Below, piece after piece: positions 34,757-47,295 of a stretch of 64,000 nt of DNA; within the stretch, counting starts at the first letter, position 1; each line of letters starts with the position of its first letter. The position numbers were made by a program, and so were the translations under genes. The stretch spans positions 50,758,401 to 50,822,400 of the forward strand of contig JANVCC010000020.1 of the NCBI GenBank assembly GCA_025345505.1, written 5' to 3'. The notes beneath the pieces were generated by a model. It was given only the letters and a program-made list of their open reading frames with translations, searched no databases and had not been told where the DNA came from. The stretch is from Todiramphus chloris collaris (Eukaryota > Chordata > Aves > Coraciiformes > Alcedinidae).

Positions 34757-37700
34757 TATCTTGATTTGAAAAATCTGTGCATGGAGACTTTGCAGTTCAG
34801 AATTATTCAGGTGTGTTGGTCTGTGTTTGAACCCATGTACATGATGTGGCTGTGATCACTGATCGTGCCAGCAGTGTGGACCATATACATCATGTATTGT
34901 ACAGCATGCAGTGAAAAGCTCAGCCTACAGTTATGAGGGCTCATGGGAAAGTACTCCTCTGGTGCAAAAATAGGAGGAACAGCCTTGTGACAAGAGCTGG
35001 CACCTTCATGACAGGCATATCCTTTCACACTGTGGTATAATGCAGTTCAGCATGCTTTGAAGGCCCAAATTGGTGGTGGTCCTGGCTTATCTTTCAGTAG
35101 ATGCTGATCTTTATCACAGAGTCATAACAAACTGTTTGGTGGAGTTGGAGAGGGTGTGAGAAGCCTTTGGCTTGGTTTAGAATAAATCTGATGTGAACAC
35201 TGAGCTATTCTGTACTTTGAGTGGCTGGCCTTTTTTAATGTCAAATGTTAAGATGTATATAAAAATCAGTGTTATGTTAGTCCTACTCCATTGCACTGGA
35301 TAAAACAAAGAGACATGTTCAAAATGTCAGGCATAAATTTCTTGTACCTGAGGACATTCTGTTCAGTTCTTTTGCAACTGCAGTTAAATGATATGAAGTA
35401 AAATGGTGTACATTCTAGTATGATTTCTCAGGCATATGCAACTTTGTTTTAGTAACTGGGGATCACCTTGCTCTAGAGTTTGAGGAGAGAAAATACAAAA
35501 ATAATTCCGTGATTGGAGGAGAGCAGGGCAAAGTGTTATCTCTGAGCTGTGATATTTGGCTTCCAGTGGACACAGAAACTTGACATAAATCAAATGTCAA
35601 ATTAGCTGATAGTAGACAGGAAGGATTAGTGTTGACACAGCAGACCTGACCCCTGCCAGCAGCATAGCTGTGTTTAAATACAGCCACGTCTGTCTGAAAT
35701 CACCCCAGGCATATGAGCAGTGGAAACTGTAGGTGAAGATATAGGAAACATGGTGCGTTAGGACATTCACATGCCTAATTGGGTTGACAGCTTAGTCTGG
35801 ATGGAGGACAGTGTTTATTTACTCATTGTCGTGTGATGAGCAACTAGAAAGATATGCCTGCTTTAGCCCATGCTGATCTTGGTCCTAACACTGTCTGGCT
35901 CCAGCTGCAGTAAGCCAGGACAATACAACACAAAAACTTCCTATTCACCCTCACTTCTAAGTCTGTCCTGGCATAGATATGCAATGACCTCAGACCACAG
36001 TTGACTCTAATAAGGAATTTATCTTCATGGAAATGTGATCTCTTGCTACCAGAAGGCTACAAAAATACAAGTAACAATGGATACATGAAGATAAAGGTTT
36101 ATCCTGGCCAACTGTTGCATTTTCAAAACAGTTCAGCCCTGCCATGAAACAACTACAGTTTGAAATGCGGTGCTGTCTGAAGCTTTTAAAGTTATCGAGG
36201 TCATGGTTGGAAGAACATGCTATTATTATTGGTTTTATAAATGAAAATTGCGGGATTTGCTCTCTCTTCTTTTGAGTGATGCAGATATTCAATATCAGTT
36301 TTCAAATCCCAGAATGCACTTTGGCTACAGAAACAGAGATTTCAGGAATTTCAGTTTTTCACTGAGGAATTTTTTTTCCTCTCTCTTAACCTCCACCTTT
36401 CACACCAGGAGTTCACACTCTGTATGCACTTTTAATCTTGACTTCAATATATTTTACTGTGGCTAGCTTTTAGTTATGGTTTAATATCTTCAGCTTTATT
36501 TTGCCCCAGGCCATATTATAATGAACAAAAAGCTTTTTCTGTGATTTAGTTGAATTTATACAGATGCCCTTGAAACAGTTGCATAATTTTTCCTACTGAC
36601 TAGGAAGGATGGCAGTTTACACAGGATACACAAGATGAATTCTACTTACAAGCTCACATTTGACAAAAGAACGTGAGGAAACAAATCCAGATCCATGACC
36701 ATTCTTCCAGATATTTTGTGTGATGTTGTTATTAAATTAAAGTTATCCTCACCCCCAGAAAGGAAATTAGATTGAATAAGGATCATATTTTTATATGGTT
36801 CCATGCGGCATCTTGTGCAATGAAATCTTTAATCTGATAAGGTCCTCTGGCACAGAAACAACAGCTACTTCCTAGTTTCCCATCTTATAAAGGAAATGGT
36901 AAGTTGATTTGTGAAGAACCTGACATGAGCCATTGGGTATTGTAGAATTCCATGCTGCTAAGTTCTTCTTGTGAAGGTAGCTTAGAAATAGGTCAGATCC
37001 AGCAACTGCTCCATCAAGACCTATAAAGAGATGTATCAAAAGTAAATTTGCAGACTCTGTGAAGGAGGTCTATTCCAAATGATGTGGCAAGCTCAAAACA
37101 GGCATCAGGCCTCTGACTTTGTTCATGTCTTAAAAAGTGGCATCTAAAAATGAACAACAATCTGGAGCTTATGTAGATTCCAACAGAGCAGGCAGGTAGG
37201 ATAACGAATAATACCTGCTGTGTGGGAACCTGATGACAAATTGAAGGACAGCAGATAGGATGGAAGAGTCAAGAGGTCAGTAGTATGCAGCTTAGGGAGC
37301 ACGTGGTTTGAATGCAACTCTGAAACCTAAGACACCTCATCAATTTGTGAGACTTCTTTAATAAGTGCCCAGGTTCATTTTAAAGCAGGGAATCCTCTCC
37401 AGAATTCAAGACACATGAAAGACATTAGCTCATAATTCCTAGTAGTCTCCTGAGTACCTGTTAATAATTATGGCTGGCCTTTTTGGCCTTAGAAGCTTTG
37501 AATTACCTGGTGTTAAACCTTTTAGAATAAACTGGAAACCAGTATAGGACACTGAATGCTAAAAGGTATGTTTATAAATACTTCCATGTATTGAAAGTAT
37601 GAAGTATAAGATTCTTACTTGCTCAGGGTTAGAAAATATCAAATTGAATTAAAGAACAACTATCTGTACATATGTAAAATAACAAGTTTAATAGAAATCT

Positions 37701-40395
37701 TGAAAAGAAAAGAAAGAAAAACAATAAATTCTAGTCTGAGATCATTCTATTAAACAGAAATATTATTAAAAGAACAATTTTTAGAAAAATGAGAGTGATC
37801 CATTTGTCCAGCTCTTCTTCTAGCAAGGACAATGTTCATTAAAGAAAAAAAAGTAGTGCACATAGTATTCATTCAGTATTAAAGAGGTAAGGAAAGAAAG
37901 AACAAGACAGATTAGATCCTGGTGTGGAGTGTATGCTCTAATTTTAAAAATATTATAACATATGCAATAAAGGTGAAGCATCCAACAAAATATAGCAGGA
38001 GTGTGGTGCATTGAGTCATGTAGCAAAACTTACTCATTACAGTTCTGAAGAATTTGGGGTCAGTTCTCCATTCCAATATAAAGGAGTCTTAAATGGAGTG
38101 GGTTTGCAACATATGTTCAGTTAAAAGCCCTCCTCCCAGCTTTTCACTGACAGAATGAGGTAAAGAATTTAGAGATTTTTAGAACTAGTAAGCCAACCAG
38201 TAAAATGGTGCACATTCATATCTAGCCTGATGGGAAAAGCACCCAGAGAAGGCTTGGCTTCTTCACACCAATGCTGATGGGTAGATGCAATAGGATAAAT
38301 TATTCAACAAATTACTGTCTCTCAAACCTTGGCAAATACCATCCATGAGAATTCAAAGAGGAAAAAAAGGCAAGTAAAACCTGACTTCAGTTGTTGTACA
38401 ACACCACTGTACCAAATGACAGCTGAGCAACCCATCCATCTGCAACTTGACAACAGCCGAATGTTAGGGAATTGAGAAGGAAGAACTGGAGAAATCTTTG
38501 AGACCTGTGTTGGAATAGCTAAACATCCTTGACCTCCACTGGCATGGGAGAAAAAACAATTTAAAATCCACTATTTCTTGTCAGAGAGAAAGCCGTGTAA
38601 TTGCAGAATAATATCATACTGCACTTAACAGAAAAGTTTAGTGAGGCAATTACTGTCAAATGCTCTTTTTTTGTCAGGGAGCCTCTATAGGTCAGAAAGA
38701 TGGGATAGACCCTTCACTGCCTATCCTGCACAGGCCTTTCCACAGAATTGTGTTGCAAGCAGAAAGTTTATCTTCCAGGTACAAAGATCTCAAACCTGTT
38801 CACAACCCCTGTATACTTCCTTACTGGAACGACTTTTATAATAACTAATATCCTTTAAACATTCCGAATGCTGTCTTCATACACAATGGGTTAGAAAAAT
38901 TGAAAGTAATAAGGCAGAAAAAAACCCAACCTTCCATTTTTAACATGATAGAAAATATAGCCTTTCCTCTCAGGTTTAATTCTTACTTTGTATGTCCACA
39001 CTGTGTTTGTGATATTTTTAAAAGCCTGGATAGAATCACACTGAAGTGAGTGTTTGTGAAGTTAATAGAAAATTCTGAGCCTTCAACTCTGATGAATGTA
39101 ACTCTTGAGTGCTATGAAAAATTTCATTTTCAAGGAAGTCTTGACTTTTTATGGGAAATTTTTCCAGATGAAAAATTTTACTGGCTCTGCTCTTCATATC
39201 CCATTATGGACCAGATTTGAAAATACCTGTGAAAAACAATATATTTGGTTTCAAGGAAGTGACTGGGAATGCATGGATGAAAGCATTGTAATTGAGGACA
39301 TCCAGATCTGTTCTTACAAAAATGCTTTGTATTTACATGGTCTGTTACCTACATGTGCTGAAGAGCATGCAAACATAGAAAATAAAACTCCAAGAGGGTG
39401 AGAGTTAGCCAAGAAAGCCAGCTGTGTATGACTTTGAGTCGTATCCCAAACACTTGGAATACATCTGTATAGCCTGTCAAGATGTGCCATATTTGCAATG
39501 TGACAGGTTTGGTCCTAGAACTACTGAGACATAACAGTGAAGGCATATAAAACCTGTGCAGTCATGGAAAAAGGAAATTTCAGTATCTTTCTACTTTCTG
39601 CACAAAATTATTTGTGTTCAGAATTAACAAGATGGGATACAGATGTACTTCAGAAAAACAAGGCAGTTCAGTTGGTCTTTTGCAGAGCATTCCCTTAAAA
39701 ATTCTTTACAATGCTTTAAAAAGATGGGGTGGGGGGGCAAGAAGGAAATATAGCTATTCCTTAGAATCATTGTAATCCTCAAGGCCATGTGAGTAGTTTG
39801 TTCAGTTGGAGAAACTTCTATGTAGTCATTAAGGTATTTTAGGGCCAAGGAGAAATTATACTGGGTAGGAAGAATACAGGGAAGAAGTTGAGAGATTTGA
39901 GTTCAACTCAAACTTCAGGACAAACTTCCCACATGACATCTCATTTGGACCCATGTTTACCTATGCAATAGAAACACAGTGTGTTTTGCCCAAACCCTGG
40001 CTTAAATCTCAACCCATGATGATTTCTCTGTGTCTTTTCTTGATTGGGGAAAAGTATATTTCATTGTGGTCATGCGAGGTGCAACTCATTACTAAATTTT
40101 ACAGTTTTATTGAACTACTCAAGACCAGAGCTTTCCAAGTGCCTAATGCTTAACAACACTTCTTGATTACAGGAATCTTTGGTTGGAATCTTGTATTTCT
40201 GAAATACATAAATCTCGAAGGAAAATGGTGCTGAGCCACTCTTGAAAGCAGGCTCTCTCTTCTCATTGGAGAGCTTATAGGCTCCTTCCTAGAGAAGAAC
40301 TAACACATACTTGTTCTAAACCAGAAATAATGCCTCCTCCTTGTTCCTGCAGTTCTTCTAGATGGAGTGCAATCCCAGCTTTTGAGTCTGGCTTA

Positions 40396-40400
40396 GTATG
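40396..40400. repeat. Target-site duplication, left (GTATG)
   Basis: GTATG directly precedes the LTR and is repeated exactly at 41217-41221. Five-base duplications are typical of ERVL-type and some other endogenous retroviruses. Confidence 0.85.
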
Positions 40401-41216
40401 TGTTACGGTTTAGGGTCAGGGCAGCCCCTTAGACCTATAACAGACGCTCTCTGTTAACCCCCCCCCCCTCCCTCCCCAGAAAGGAAGAGAAAGGGAATAA
40501 GGGAGAGAGACTTGGCGATTAGAAAAGGAAACTAGAACAGCTTTAATGAAAATGAAATTAATAATTGTAAAAATTGAATATATATATAAATATATACAAA
40601 ACCAGTATCGAATCCAACCCCCCTGATGGTAATTACATCACCGTCACCACTGATGCTGTGGAGGCACCAGGGCAGTCCCAGACTGGGCCCTGCAGCAGAC
40701 GGGAGCTGTGTTCAGGAGCTGGATTCTGGTACTGGGTACAGGAACACGCAGACTGGATCGAAGGCAGAATAGACAGAGTCCTCCTTGGGTGCTCCGAGGA
40801 AGGAACCAAAAGAGAACCCGAGCCAAGCCAAGCCAAAGCTGGCAAAGCAGTCCAAAAGGGGAGAGAAGAGCCCAGAGACCCTTCGGGTCCCTCAGCTCTA
40901 GACCGAATATGGTGTATGTGGGATGGAATACCTCACTGGTCAGTTTAGAGTCACCCGTCCTGTCCGCTCCTCCTTGCAGGTGCAGCCCTTCACTTTCTGC
41001 ACCCCCCAGTGTGGTACGCAAGACCCAGCAGTGGCCTTGGTCTGCACACCCATCCTTGGTAGTAACTCTGCCCATGGGGTGTTATCACTGCTAGAAGCAG
41101 ACACTGTCTGTGAAAACAGGCTGCTAACTTCAGAAAGTGCAGTTAATTAAAAGAACCGAGCTGAAAAGTAAAATTACTGAACAGAATTAGTTCTGTTTTT
41201 CACTCAAACCAGGACA
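40401..41216 (-). mobile_element. Solo LTR of an avian endogenous retrovirus
   Basis: An 816-bp LTR bounded by TGTTACGGTTT and AAACCAGGACA (imperfect inverted ends, TG...CA) and flanked by a perfect 5-bp duplication, GTATG. Orientation is minus. Read that way it starts TGTCCTGGTTT, has a 'GTGAGGTATTCCATCCCA' block like the U3 of known avian LTRs, a T/A-rich stretch with an ATTAAA polyadenylation hexamer (TTTAAT on the plus strand at 40542-40547), a G run, and a CCTAAACCGTAACA end. No gag, pol or env sequence and no second LTR adjoin it, so the provirus was reduced to a solo LTR by recombination between its two ends. The duplication length favours an ERVL-like family but does not prove it. The open frames within it (up to 143 codons) are not retroviral genes. 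The fragment at 13179-13378 belongs to the same family. Confidence 0.92.
40542..40547 (-). promoter_or_regulatory. LTR polyadenylation signal ATTAAA
   Basis: ATTAAA on the minus strand, in the R-like part of the LTR just before the T/C-rich and G-run U5 section. The same hexamer is conserved in the LTR fragment at 13316-13321. Confidence 0.5.
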
Positions 41217-41221
41217 GTATG
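41217..41221. repeat. Target-site duplication, right (GTATG)
   Basis: Exact copy of the five bases at 40396-40400, marking the insertion point of the LTR element. A further GTATG follows immediately but lies outside the duplication. Confidence 0.85.
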
Positions 41222-44200
41222 GTATGTATATTCTTCATGCAGCTCTCATTGTGTGCTATATTAAAATACCACTTGCTTGTGTAATGGAAGCCCTCACTAC
41301 AGTCATGACCACATCCTCATGATATTAGAGCAGGAAGTCCCCAGCAAGATGGTGTTACCTGCACAGTTCAGGTGCAAATAGACTGCATATGGCTTTCAGG
41401 AGAACAAAATTCACACTAACTTGAGGCTTTGGATCTGTGTCTTAACATGACTATTTACTGTGTTAAAAGTATCACACTGATGTAAGGATATACTGCTTCT
41501 GGCTCTTTAGGCATTATCTCAAGCTAACTTGAACATTTCCATGTGATGTGGTATTGCACAGTGTAGGTTTAGGTACCTGGTCCTTCATGTGAGCCTGAAG
41601 TAAATTACATTTTCTCTCTATATTAAGTCCCTTTTAGCAGTGTGTAAAGAGATGGTAGGACTGTAGTCCTATGTTACTATAATGGCCTGTCTGGATATTC
41701 TAGGTCCATGTTCATCCCATCCAACTGTAGACACATAAATACTGTGCCAAAGTTAGGAACCTAATATAGGTAGCCTGGTGAGTTGGTCTTAGGTGAGCAG
41801 ATGCACCCTGTGGAACTGACTGTTGTGTTCTCTTGATGATAGAGACATCTGCCCTTTTAATTTCATGGGACTAGTTAGTAATTGATCCAGGTCTCTTCTT
41901 CCAAAACATGATTAGTTTAAGCTATTGTCCCAGTGGCAAAAATAACCTGAAAAAGAGGGTAAAATAAACATTTACATATGTGCAACTCTACCAGTGTATC
42001 TGTAGTGTAGATAGTTTGATGTCCTACCTTAATATTCATACCTATACAAGTCACAATGTAATTGATTAAGTTTTTGACAGTGTTTGATTAAATCTGACAC
42101 AAAAGTTGCCCATCTTGAATTTGCTAAATCCTGAAATATGGATCCATTTGGAGCCTCTTCTTTAAAAATCAGTTCTTCAGCTTTACCAGAGTTCCTTGTT
42201 GAAGTCACCATTAGATTTCAGTTCTGTGGAAAAAGCACTTGTTATAAATCTCAGTCAAGTCAGTAATTGATTGCAGCCTGGAATTGTAAAACTCTATCTA
42301 AGTGCCTGAAATAGCATACGTTTGTGGTATGGTATGTGGTTTCAGTCCAGGTCAAGAAAAAGGGAGGCCTTGGAGAATATGAAAGTCTTAGGAAGCTTTC
42401 CACTAATAGAATGGGTCAAGGGATAGCATAGTCAAAGCATCCCATCATTAATGCTATGTGGTGAAATAAACTGGCTTTGACCCACAGTATTTCAGCTGTT
42501 TCAGAAGAAAGACACTCCTTTTTTTTCTCCCCTTTTTCTTTTTTTCCCATTGGGTACCATGATGGTGTAGTTACTGGGGTCATCTGGGAGTGATGGAAGT
42601 GATCAGCTATGATTTAGAAATGTTAATCTAAATGAATTTACTCAAGGGATTTTTTTACTTTTTTTTTTTCAATGGGACTTGGTGCTTTCACAGTTTTATG
42701 ATAAAACATTTTTAATTCAAAGCATTTACTACTATAGCAACAATTATCTATGATTCTATGATGATTATTTTTTGGAAGAAAGAAAAATTAAGAAAGATCT
42801 CTCTGTCATGGTGCTGAACATGGACAGCCTAACTCCCTTTCCTTCATGATTGAGTAGGGATATCTTAATCACCAGATAGTCTTTTGACTTTACACACCAT
42901 AGTAACTGTGACAAGTAATTTAGGCACCTACAGTTGATGTTTTAAAATGATGTAAGTTGTCAGGATATCTCTGACATGGCTTCCTAATGCTTGGGTGCGT
43001 GTGCTAAAAGCTGCAATATTCTTCTTATTAGTCCAGGCTGAGACCTTTGTCATGGCACTGAGTGCGTGCATAGCACCAACCCAGTAATTGTGTCCAGAAC
43101 TGCTGTGTGTCTGAGGCTTGCCTGAGAATTATAGGTTTCCTTTTTACAGTGGTGGGTTAGAAGATGGTTGTCTCTGGTGCACACTGCATGTTGCTAACTA
43201 CTCCCAGACCATGGTGTTAAGAAACTTGGGGCTGGAAAATAAAGCAGTCTTTTCCCATCCGAAGCTCTACAGCTGGAAAGAACAAACCAAAGAGCAACTT
43301 TGCCTATTTTTTTTTGCCCTATATTCAAGAGCTGGTAGATTCAAGTAAGGCATGTAAAGAAGGAAAAAAAAAAAACTTCATCCAGTGGAGAAATAAATAC
43401 AAAATAAAACAATGATCATTAATGTTCTCAGTCAGGAATCAAAGTGAACTCCTTCATGCCCAGAAAGATCACAGTCTACCCGTAAGTCAAGATGCAGTGG
43501 ATGAAAGAAGGTAGATGATAGTGAAAATAGGCAGTACAGGAATTCAGACAAAAGGGTATGCTCAGAAATTACTATTCATGTAGTCATCTCAGTAACAGAT
43601 GGCCTCAAGTTCAAACAATGAGGGAGCTTCAGAATTTGCACGATAGAGGGACTTTACAAACTGTCTTGTGCTGAGAGCAAGTGTGAAGCAATTCTTTCTA
43701 ACAACTGCTCTTGAACAACCACAAACTTTTTTACATTTTTCATTCTATAAGTATGTTATCAAAAAATCTTCTTACTTAGTAAATATTTTGTAATACCGAT
43801 AATTAATCAAGATCCTAATATTAAAACTTTACTGACTTTGTAATGAATTAACCTTTGTATTCAGCTAGGTTCTAAAAGGTGTTACAAAAGTAAAGCAGTA
43901 GCAGGATGCCACAAATCCCTTTAAATAAAATACCCTACTCTTTGCTTGAGGCAAGATTCTGTTCTTTAGGGAGAGACCTCCAGATGGAGCATTCCAAATA
44001 TTCATGGCAAGATTTATGTAGCTTGTTTAAGGTTTTAAAATAAAGTAACTGAGGTTTAAATATCTGGTTCTTAATAGCTTTGAGAATGATAGTTTAACTG
44101 GGGTAAAAAAAAAACAAGCAGAAAGCAAACAACATTCTGAAATATGGATAAATAATCAGCTAAACTGATGTTTTGGTTGAACAACTTGATTCCCTTATTC

Positions 44201-45165
44201 CTTGGTCCTTTTTTGCAATACTGTGACATACTTACAGGGGAATATGTGCCTAAGCACTGGCTAGAGTGGCCTACAGAGCATGTGCATAAACTTCTGCCTT
44301 GCTTAAATGATACATATATATCTTCACTGATAGGGTACTAGAGCTGTTTAGCACATCTCAAACAGAGTATATGGCTAGATGAATTAATGGGTCCTATCTC
44401 CTAAGAGGTATGTTTATTTAGTGTGGCTATATTTAGAGCTATCCTGTTTGAAAGAGCTTGGAGTAAATTTGCTTCCCTCCCTCCACTGCAGAAACATGAC
44501 TCTTCATTAGCACAGCAGATGATGGTCAGGCTTTGAAAGCTACCAGTAAAACTGAATAAATTCAAGTTTCGAGAATTCACAGTTGCTCTCCTGTTTTTTT
44601 CCCAGCTGCTGAGGAATAAAATATATGCTCAGCTGAATAACTGACAAGCAATAAAGGACTTGCATCTGGTAGTGGCTCTGTTATCCACCTCAGTGTAGCA
44701 GTCTGCCAAGCAGATGAAGAGGAGGGTGGTCTAATCATGAGAGAGTTAGAGGGAAGCAGAATGACGTGTATGACTGGCTTCAGCCTTTGGCTTGTTAGGG
44801 AGGAGAAGATATTGTTGTTACTGTTAATGACAATTAAGGCAAACCTCTTTCTTGGTAATAAACAGTGGAGGGAGCCTGCAGAGAAATCCAGCTGCTGGAA
44901 TGCCATCAAGTATCTTGTGGAGCACCTGCATTCCAGATGTGTATCTCTGTACCACTCCATCTGCTGAGCACTCCATATGCTACTGATGGCTTAGGAAAGG
45001 GCACAGAAAGTTATGGTTTTCTTACTGATTATTACAGAATTAGACTATCTCAGCCTTCTTTGACCTACAGGCAAAGCCTAAAACAGTCTTGATTTCCTCT
45101 AGATTCAGTATGCTAACAATATTCCTCTGGCGAGGGAAAAAGGATCAGTTTTTCTCTTAGATCAT

Positions 45166-45232
45166 GGTAAATCAGGAGTAAGTCAATGGAGTTACACTGT
45201 CCAGAAAGCAGTGGAGTAAGATCAGTCAGGCC
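45166..45232. repeat. Ancient amniote interspersed repeat
   Basis: 'GGTAAATCAGGAGTAAGTCA' continues into 'ATGGAGTTACACTG' and ends 'AGTAAGATCAGTCAGGCC'. This order (AAATCAGGAGTAACTCC, TCAATGGAGTTACACTG, GTAAGTGAGATCAGAATCAGGCCC) is the pattern of a very old dispersed amniote repeat, with part of the centre deleted. Recognition is by recall and the family is not named. Confidence 0.6.
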
Positions 45233-47250
45233 ACGATTGAGGACCAACATGATTCTGCTGTAGCAATGTTCTGCTCACAAGAGTTGAGGTCCTTTAAACA
45301 GAAAATTGCCTATTATTCCTGTAAAGCCATTCATAGTTCAGTTAAACAGAGGATGGGTGAACAACAAAACAAGGAAAATCCACAGCATGGCAGCTGAGGA
45401 CAATTAAAAGCAGATTATGGAGACTAAACACACAAATTTTTTACTTCAGTCTCAAGTCTCCTTTGCTATGTTTGTCTCTACAAGAGATGCAGAGAGAGCA
45501 GACCCTGTGCCCAAAGCGAAGTAGAACAGGCTCATTAATGTTAGCCCCTTATTAGAGCAGAATCATGTCCCTGCCTCATGGCATTTTGAACTGTAATTCA
45601 TCTGACCCCTCTGGTGTGCCTGGAGAGTCATACAGAATTAGTATTTGAGTGGGGATTTTATCACCAGTATCAATTGCCTGAAATATAGTGATGCCGTGTT
45701 CTGACTCTCAAGCATGAAACTGGTGATACATGCACAGGTGTATGACACAAAGGCATATGGGAGTGTTTGAGCATGTAAAGCCTGCTGGGATACTGTCACA
45801 GAACTGCTGAGGTGGTCAAACTAGGTCTTGTATCTGCTGCTTTGGGAGCAGTCCCCAAAGAGCAGTGTTGATGGCCTGTGCCAGGATGTGGTACTGGAGG
45901 GAGCTACTTAGATATGATCAGGGAGTGAACTGGTATTTACATAGCATGGATGTTCATTGTTCTAGTGTTTGAGCTCACTTCTAGGACCTCTTTCATTAAT
46001 TGGAGTAAATATATGCCTGAAGGTAGTAGAGAAGGGCATTTCCAGTCTCCAGCTGCATCCTCAACTTGAAATCTGTGCAGCACTGCAGCATACTCTCAGA
46101 CCTTTTCGTCTACTCTTGGATGTGGGTCCTCCGATGAGAGCCTTCTCATTGCCTCCCAGTGCCTGAACAGGGTCCAGATACAGCTGACTTTACAATGCTC
46201 TTTGTACAGCTCTGGCTTAGTTATCAAGCATAAGAGGAAGGATATACAGGCCTTACTCACATGGGAGCTAGTTTTAGTCTCATCTCTGTGCTTTCTTTTT
46301 ATCTGTCATCTTTCCACGTAGTTCTGTCAGTAGTGGTGGGTTTTTTTCTGAGACACTGGGTGACCTCATCAAAGGAAATCTCATAATGGTTTTTATTAAT
46401 TTTGGATATTAAACACTTACTTTATCCTTTCACTTTTCCATTGATACATTGAGAGACTGATCAGTATGTGACTAATGTAAAGGATGGTGCTTTAGATGAA
46501 ACAAGGATTGAGTTAATATGAACTGAGTAGGAAACTATGGCTATCATAAGCTTTGGTGAAATCTGAAGAAAATATATCATGATTCATCCACATTTGTTAA
46601 TATGACAAGGCCCAGATCCATACAAAAGAACACCTGGCCTGCTCTTGAACATATCTCTTGAGAACAGCACTTCCCACATGTTTGTTGCTCTAGCAACAAG
46701 CCTGAACATGGATCACTGTTTTAAAAAACAACCCAAGAAGTAACAGATTCTGGTATGGGAACTTTTCTGTCATAAAGGAAATTATATTTGCTCTACAAAC
46801 ATTAAGTTGTCCCACTTTTTAAGGACTGGCTGCCACTCTCTGAATCATTAAAAAACAAAGAGGCCCATTTTTTGACTCTTCAGAATCTCAAGATGTGCCA
46901 AAACATACACAGACTTCATATTTTCCAGTAGCTACAAATCAGACCATTTCTCCCAAGAAGATCCCGTTTTAGAACAGTCTCCTAGGTCACTTCACAAGCT
47001 CGAAGTGAACCATCTTTAGAAAGTAAAATAATTTTCCTTATAGGGTGAACTTTACCTCTCCACTTACAGCTTTTGCATCATCTGTCCTTTAAGGATAGGT
47101 TTCAGATGAGGACTTGCACTTCCACCTCTGCGCAGCAGTGCTCACTTTCAAGATGCATGTGGATATGAACAGCTCTGAGTGATGATGTGGTGATACTTCA
47201 GTAGCTTTGATTTTAGTCACTCTTCCCCCAACTCCATCAACCTTGAAAAA

Positions 47251-47295
47251 TTTGTATATACCTGTATGTATGTATATGTATACACATATACATAA
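47251..47295. repeat. TATG/TACA microsatellite
   Basis: Imperfect TATG units (about three) flanked by TATA and ACATA steps. The segment is partly palindromic because TATGTATA and TATACATA pair. Confidence 0.7.

Larger units (their letters stand above)
33181..40395. other. Unique non-coding sequence
   Basis: No gene is supported. It contains the G/T tract at 33357-33432, (ATTT)n at 33753-33773, the 22-bp tandem duplication at 34710-34756, A/G-rich patches near 37700-37725, and a run of G near 39730. Open frames are at most about 109 codons and without motifs. Confidence 0.55.

Noticed and set aside
40574-41150. Cluster of open frames up to 143 codons on both strands
   Set aside because: These lie wholly inside the solo LTR. 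They reflect its higher GC and are not retroviral or host genes.
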